This document shows, in pieces, positions 59,790 to 64,000 of a stretch of 64,000 nucleotides of DNA (position 1 is the first letter of the stretch; each line of letters starts with the position of its first letter). The position numbers were made by a program, and so were the translations under genes. Origin of the DNA: Welwitschia mirabilis. Lineage: Eukaryota > Gnetophyta > Gnetopsida > Welwitschiales. The DNA lies in NCBI GenBank assembly GCA_051453625.1, contig JBOZIK010000001.1:138432283-138496282 (forward strand), in the 5' to 3' direction. Under the pieces are notes generated by a model. The model made no database searches and was not told where the DNA came from. It was given only the letters and a program-made list of their open reading frames with translations.

Positions 59790-60800
59790 TCCTATAGCTA
59801 AAGCATAAGGGATCTTTACATTTCCTTAGCTTCAAAATCATTCTTAGGGTATTAAATGAGACTAAAATTGTCTCCTTTAGCCATAGGGGTATCACTTGGT
59901 TTACAATCCTGCATGTCAAACCATTTAAGAACCTTTTCATATAGCTCTTTTGTGATAATCTAAGAAGACCCCGAAAATGATCTCAATGTATTTAGATTCC
60001 AAATACAAAAGATGCCTCTCCAAGATCTTTCATCTTAAAGATCTTTAATATAAATCTCTTGGTTTCATTCATTAGATCCATATTATTGCTGTCAAGTAGT
60101 ATGTCATTGACAGATAAAACTAGGAAAATATGTTTACTCCCACTAAACTTGTGGTATATAAAATCATCAACCTCATTTGGCTTAAATCCAAAAAGATGTG
60201 ATAACTTTATGAAACTTGTAATACCACTGATGGGAATCTTGCTTAAGCCCATAGATGGATTTCTTTAATTTGAAAATCATTTTCTTTGAATCTCTCAAAG
60301 CAAATTTTTCTGGTTGCTGCATGTAGATTGCTTCATTAATGTCACCATTGAGAAACATTGTTTTGACATCCATCTGATCCAACTCAAGATTAAAATGTGC
60401 CAAAAGTAGCATTATAGTCCTAAAAGAGTCTTTTAAAGAAACCAAAGAGAAAGTCTCTTTATAATTAATGCCTTCCTTTTGAGTATAGCCCTTAGCGACA
60501 AGACGAGCTTTATGCCTTATCACATTGCCCTTTAAATCCTTTTTGGTCTTAAATATCCATTTGCAACCAATGGGTTTTGCACCTTTGGGCAATGAAACAA
60601 TATCCCAAACATTATTGTCATGCATGGACTTAATTTTCTGATTCATGGCATTAATCCACTCTTGAGAGTTAGAACTTTTAATGGCCTGGCAGAATTTGAC
60701 AGGATCATCCTCCACCAAATCAATGTTCATCTCTTGTTCTTGTAGAAAAATAATAAGTTCTTTTACAATCTCAAGCTCTACCTCTTATTCTTAGAGGAAG
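59790..60800 (-). pseudogene. Copia C reverse transcriptase relic
   Basis: The 182-codon open stretch 60,182-60,730 contains WINAMNQKIKSMHDNNVWD, KARLVAKGYTQKEGINYKET, ELDQMDVKTMFLNGD with the first catalytic Asp, and YGLKQDSHQWYYKF. A frameshift near 60,190 moves the reading to FKPNEVDDFIYHKFSGSKHI. The catalytic YVDD box there reads SVND, so its Tyr and one Asp are lost. KDLGEASFVFGI follows, then the connection region (MQDCKPSDTPMAKGD), with stops, up to the gap. The enzyme is inactive as encoded. Confidence 0.88.
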
Positions 60801-61134
60801 ACAACATAATCATCTGGAATTGCACTTTTTCTTTCTCTATTAGATCTTCTTATTGGTACTTTATCCTGATGTTCTTGAGGTTATTAAGTTTGTTCATCAG
60901 AAACAACCTATTGAGTCTAATTGTGGAGATTCTCTGGAGTTGTTTCTCCAATCATGTCACGAATACAAACTTGATCCTGGTGAATAACAACTAAAGAAAG
61001 AGAAACATATTCCTCTTTAAAGACAAAGTTTTTAACTTTATCTCTCCTTCAAACTCAACATCCTTAGAGAACTGGGCATTTCCTGTCTCAAAAAATGTCC
61101 TAGTACTAGGATCATAGGAGTTATACTCCTTAGA
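60801..61134 (-). pseudogene. Copia C linker between integrase and RT
   Basis: Low-conservation polyprotein segment between the integrase C-terminus and reverse transcriptase. The minus strand gives charged readings such as RKSKVQFQMIM-like and FFETGNAQFSKDVEFE across stops and frame changes. No motif of its own. Confidence 0.6.
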
Positions 61135-61950
61135 CTATTTAGGATACACAACAAAATAACAACTGATAGTTCTAGAGTCTAATTTCTTTTCATTTGGCCT
61201 GTAAGGCCTTGCCTTAGCTAGACAACCCCAAATGTGTAAGTGCCTTATGTTGGATTTCTTATCAGTCCATAATTCATAAGGGGTTTTAGACTCTGCTTTA
61301 GTTGGAACTCTGTTGAGTATATAAGCTATGGTTTTAATTGCCTCACCCCAGAGTGATTCTGGTAAGGTAGTATGACTCATCATACTCCTTACCATATTCT
61401 TCAATGTTCTATTTCATCTTTTAGTAATACCATTTATTTAAGGACTTCCTGGCATGGTGTACTGAGGAATGATACCATACTTCTCTAGGAATTTAGGAAA
61501 TGGCCCAGGATGTTGTTCACCAGATTCATCATTTCTGCCATAGTATTTATCACCATGATCAGACCTGACACTTTTAATTCTTTTGCCAAGTTGATTTTCA
61601 ACTTCAACCTTAAAAGCTTTGAACATATCCACTGCTTGTAATTTCTTATGAATGAGATATATGTAGCCATACTTAAGTAATTATCTATGAACATAATAAA
61701 ATATTGTTGACCATTCTAAGAAGCAGGAGTGAATGGACCGCAAATATCCATATGTATTATTTTGAAGACATCTATAGACCTTTCAGCTACCAATTTCCTT
61801 TTGTTTGTTTCTTTCCTCTTAATACATTTAATACATATACCTAAATCTGAATAATTAAGGGGATCAAGAATTTCATCTAACACAAGTCTAATCAATTCTT
61901 TGTTTAGAGATATTCCCTAAACACTTATGCCAAGGTGATGCAGAATTCTT
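61135..61950 (-). pseudogene. Copia C integrase relic
   Basis: Integrase joins the cDNA to the genome. The zinc-binding part starts with SPWHKCLGNISKQRI (family GHIS, so one His is Asn). The core has MDICGPFTPASWNGQQYF with the first Asp and SVRSDHGDKYYG with the second Asp. NGITKR then a stop and NRTL follows where the family has Ala-Glu-Arg, so the catalytic Glu has become Lys. The C-terminal part 61,135-61,404 is open, with [19 protein letters not shown] and [20 protein letters not shown]. Frameshifts separate the open pieces. Confidence 0.88.
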
Positions 61951-62358
61951 ATTAGCTAATTTTCTTTTAGTACCTCAAGAACTTGTATGCAAGGTTTCAT
62001 TAAACGAGGTAACTGTATCAAGTAAGTAAAGATTATCATATCTTGATAAAAAACTAGAATCAACCACCTTTGAATCTTGAAAAAGACTAAATTTATTGTT
62101 TTGAAATGAATAAAGATAACCTAATTTGTCCAATAAAGAAACAAAAACCAAATTTTGTCTAAATAACAGTACAACAAAAGTATATTTCAAATCTAAATAA
62201 AATCCAATCTTTAGTAATAACTTAAAAGTTCCAATTACCTTAACTTCAATAAAGGCCATTGCCCACATAGATGTCTCTTTCATCATTACTCGGCTTTCAG
62301 TAATTCAAGCAACCTTGCATAGACACACTTATGTGAATGTAGCACTAGAATCTATCCA
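61951..62358 (-). pseudogene. Copia C protease and pre-integrase relic
   Basis: The protease site reads WIDSSA at 62,341-62,358. The family has Asp-Ser-Gly, so the Gly is replaced by Ser while the catalytic Asp stays. Two stops follow, then the open stretch 61,975-62,286 with FKLLLKIGFYLDLKYTFVV and SRYDNLYLLDTVTSFNETLH, the segment before integrase in copia polyproteins. Confidence 0.82.
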
Positions 62359-63212
62359 CTAAGTGTGCTTAGATACTGAAGTCAAATTATCCTTAGAACA
62401 AATAAAAGCAAGAAACATACCCTTTTTTGCACACCAAGCATGGTACTTAGTGCATTGTTTCTTTTTATGATTGGTCCCTTCACAGAAGTAGCATTCAGAT
62501 TCCTTAGTATTAGCCTTATTTTCCTTATGCTGCTTCTTCTGTGATTGTGTAAATGTAACTTCTTTACCCTTTCTTTTCTTGCTATCCTTAGAGGATGAGG
62601 CCAAATGAGCACTTTCTGTTTTATCTTGCTTTATTCTCTTTTCCTCTTGAACACAATGAGAAATGAGTTCATTACAAGTTCATTTCTCCTTTTGGCAGTT
62701 GTAACTGACCTTAAACTGATTGAACTATTTAGGAAGAGATATTAAAACCAAGTGCACAAGCAAGTCCTCAGATAGGTCTAGCTTAAGTGCCTTTAGTTTT
62801 GACGCAACATGAGACATTTCCATAATGTACTCCCTTATGTTCCCTATTCCTTTATACCTCATGGAAACAAAACTATTCAAAAGAGTACTTGTTTTCACCT
62901 TTTCATTTTTAGGAAAATGCTTTTCAAGTTCATTAAGAAATAGTTTGGCATTATCCTCTTCAAACATAGTACCCCAAAATGATTCCAGATTTGCACATTT
63001 TATGATCATAAGACTCATGTAATTTAAGCGTTCCCACTTCTCCATGTCCCTCTTTTATCAGAGGTACTCTTATCCATAAGAGCAGCGGGATGCTCAACCC
63101 GAAGTACAAGGTCTAGATCTATGCAACCAAGCATGATCATGATGTTCTCCTTTCAAATCTTAAAGTTTATGCCATTAAGCATAAGTATGAAATTTATATT
63201 TGCAGATATCAT
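62359..63212 (-). pseudogene. Copia C gag relic with intact zinc knuckle
   Basis: Gag (UBN2-type) forms the particle and binds RNA. The reading starts around ATG 63,212 with MISANINFILMLNGINFK, then a stop where the family has Trp. A one-base deletion near 63,054 shifts the frame. The open part 62,725-63,045 contains NYMSLMIIKCANLESFWGTM and EKVKTSTLLNSFVSMRYKG. The C-terminal part has an intact zinc knuckle, CYFCEGTNHKKKQC (C-x2-C-x4-H-x4-C), near 62,454-62,495. The true family start is a few codons upstream of 63,212 and its ATG is not seen. Confidence 0.85.
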
Positions 63213-63638
63213 TCTAGCAGAAGTATTTACTGAAAGAGAACAAAAAACACAAAACAAGCTCACATCAAAACCTGAATTTAACTTTAATTTTCAGATTTAA
63301 ATAAAGGTAATACAACATTTATTTTTAGTCTTTGGATAGACAATCCACTTGTACGTGGTACTCTTGTTGCAGTGATCAAATATTAACAAGAAAATCCATG
63401 TCAAATATCAAGTCTACTTTGGACCAATTTAACATTTACATGGAAAACCTAATAATTGTCACATATTTATCACCCTAAGCATGTTTGAATTCTGGCCAAA
63501 TAAAAATCTTCCTTTGGGCCGGTTGTTAAATTCATGGAATTCAAACACACACAATCATCTTAATATTCCAAATTAATCAATCTACACAAAAGAGATTCCT
63601 TTGGTAACATATTGTATAAATTAACTAATTCAGAATGT
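63213..63638 (-). other. Copia C leader
   Basis: Sequence upstream of gag on the minus strand, without an open frame. It should be untranslated leader, but no tRNA primer site or LTR end was found before the gap. Confidence 0.5.
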
Positions 63639-63738
63639 NNNNNNNNNNNNNNNNNNNNNNNNNNNNNNNNNNNNNNNNNNNNNNNNNNNNNNNNNNNNNN
63701 NNNNNNNNNNNNNNNNNNNNNNNNNNNNNNNNNNNNNN
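63639..63738. other. Assembly gap (exactly 100 N)
   Basis: Placeholder-sized gap separating the leader of copia C from a second gag fragment. Confidence 0.99.
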
Positions 63739-64000
63739 CTTATTTCTGCCTTTTTGTTTTTAGCAAAACACTTTTCAAGTTCTTAAGGAATAGTTTGGCA
63801 TTATCCTCTTCAGACATAGTACCCCTAAATGATTTCAGAATTGCAAGTTTTATGATCATAAGACTCATGTAATTTGAGTATTCCCACTTCTCCATGTTCC
63901 TCTTTTCATCAGAGGTACTCTTATCCATAAGAGCAGTGGAATGCTCAACCTAAAGTGTAAGGTCTAGATCGATGCACCTGAGAATGATCATGATGTTCTC
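63739..64000 (-). pseudogene. Second copia gag fragment
   Basis: Aligns with 62,885-63,147 (the N-terminal part of gag) over its whole length, with differences roughly every eight to ten bases and small indels. The reading MDKSTSDEKRNMEKWEYSNY lacks the one-base deletion of the first copy. It breaks into another frame near LKNLKSVLL and runs off the window edge. It is a related but distinct copy, either a neighbouring element or a partial duplication. Confidence 0.8.

Larger units (their letters stand above)
57587..64000 (-). mobile_element. Younger Ty1/copia element C, incomplete
   Basis: A copia element on the minus strand running off the right edge. From high to low coordinate it has a leader, gag with zinc knuckle, protease, integrase, reverse transcriptase, RNase H, polypurine tract and 3' LTR. 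Domains are easily read and base composition is nearer normal, so it inserted later than its neighbours. Even so it has stops, frameshifts and lost catalytic residues in four enzymes. The 5' LTR is not in the window, and a second gag piece at 63,739-64,000 complicates the 5' side. Confidence 0.88.

Noticed and set aside
1-64000. Plastid or mitochondrial origin because of high AT content
   Set aside because: No organelle gene, tRNA or rRNA is present, and LTR elements with primer sites and polypurine tracts are nuclear.
1-64000. Fungal RIP-mutated DNA
   Set aside because: The transition bias would fit, but the Athila protease, tRNA-Asp primer site and plant-type LINE and copia readings point to a plant.

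Overview
This window looks like intergenic DNA from a large, strongly AT-rich plant nuclear genome. The evidence is the transposons themselves. They are plant-type LINEs with a DUF4283-like ORF1, an Athila-type Ty3/gypsy protease (motif DIGSSVNIMP) with tRNA-Asp primer sites, and plant Ty1/copia elements with an AAGTGGGAGAT polypurine tract. I found no intact host gene, tRNA, rRNA or CRISPR array. Nearly all coding potential is retrotransposon remains broken by stops and frameshifts. The species cannot be named from the sequence. Four N gaps are present, at 39,444-39,677, 50,843-50,942, 58,999-59,789 and 63,639-63,738.

Layout. 1-44 is an isolated G-rich tract. About 1,560-7,105 is a decayed LINE on the + strand (ORF1, then endonuclease-reverse transcriptase). 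9,045-14,700 is a Ty3/gypsy relic on the - strand (gypsy A), which abuts a Ty1/copia relic on the + strand at 14,701-22,445 (copia A). 22,446-23,600 is a piece of a LINE on the - strand, followed by an unassigned repeat at 23,600-25,000. 27,430-37,693 is a second gypsy copy on the - strand (gypsy B), split by a second, 3'-truncated copia copy (copia B, 32,067-37,018).

37,694-44,984 is an LTR element on the + strand (G1). It has a decayed tRNA-Asp primer site, an unusual gag-like ORF with a 10-residue tandem repeat, no recognisable reverse transcriptase, a polypurine tract and a 3' LTR. 49,443-54,993 carries two more LTR and primer-site blocks of the same family (G2 and G3). G3 has clear Athila-type gag, protease and the start of reverse transcriptase, and is interrupted at 54,994 by the LTR of another element (54,994-56,441). 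A tRNA-derived SINE candidate lies at 56,852-56,941. 57,587-64,000 is a visibly younger copia element on the - strand (copia C). It keeps long readable domains but has lost catalytic residues in protease, integrase, reverse transcriptase and RNase H.

Nothing here forms a working pathway. The window is a layered record of insertions, with old elements flooded by C-to-T and G-to-A changes (visible in all the primer-binding sites and in Trp or Gln codons turned to stops) and one younger element on top. The most unusual signal is a hairpin of about 40 bases, with outer arms TATCATCC/GGATGATA and inner arms TGTCAT/ATGACA. It recurs about ten times, nearly always inside the Athila-like family (LTRs, leaders, and even between protease and reverse transcriptase).
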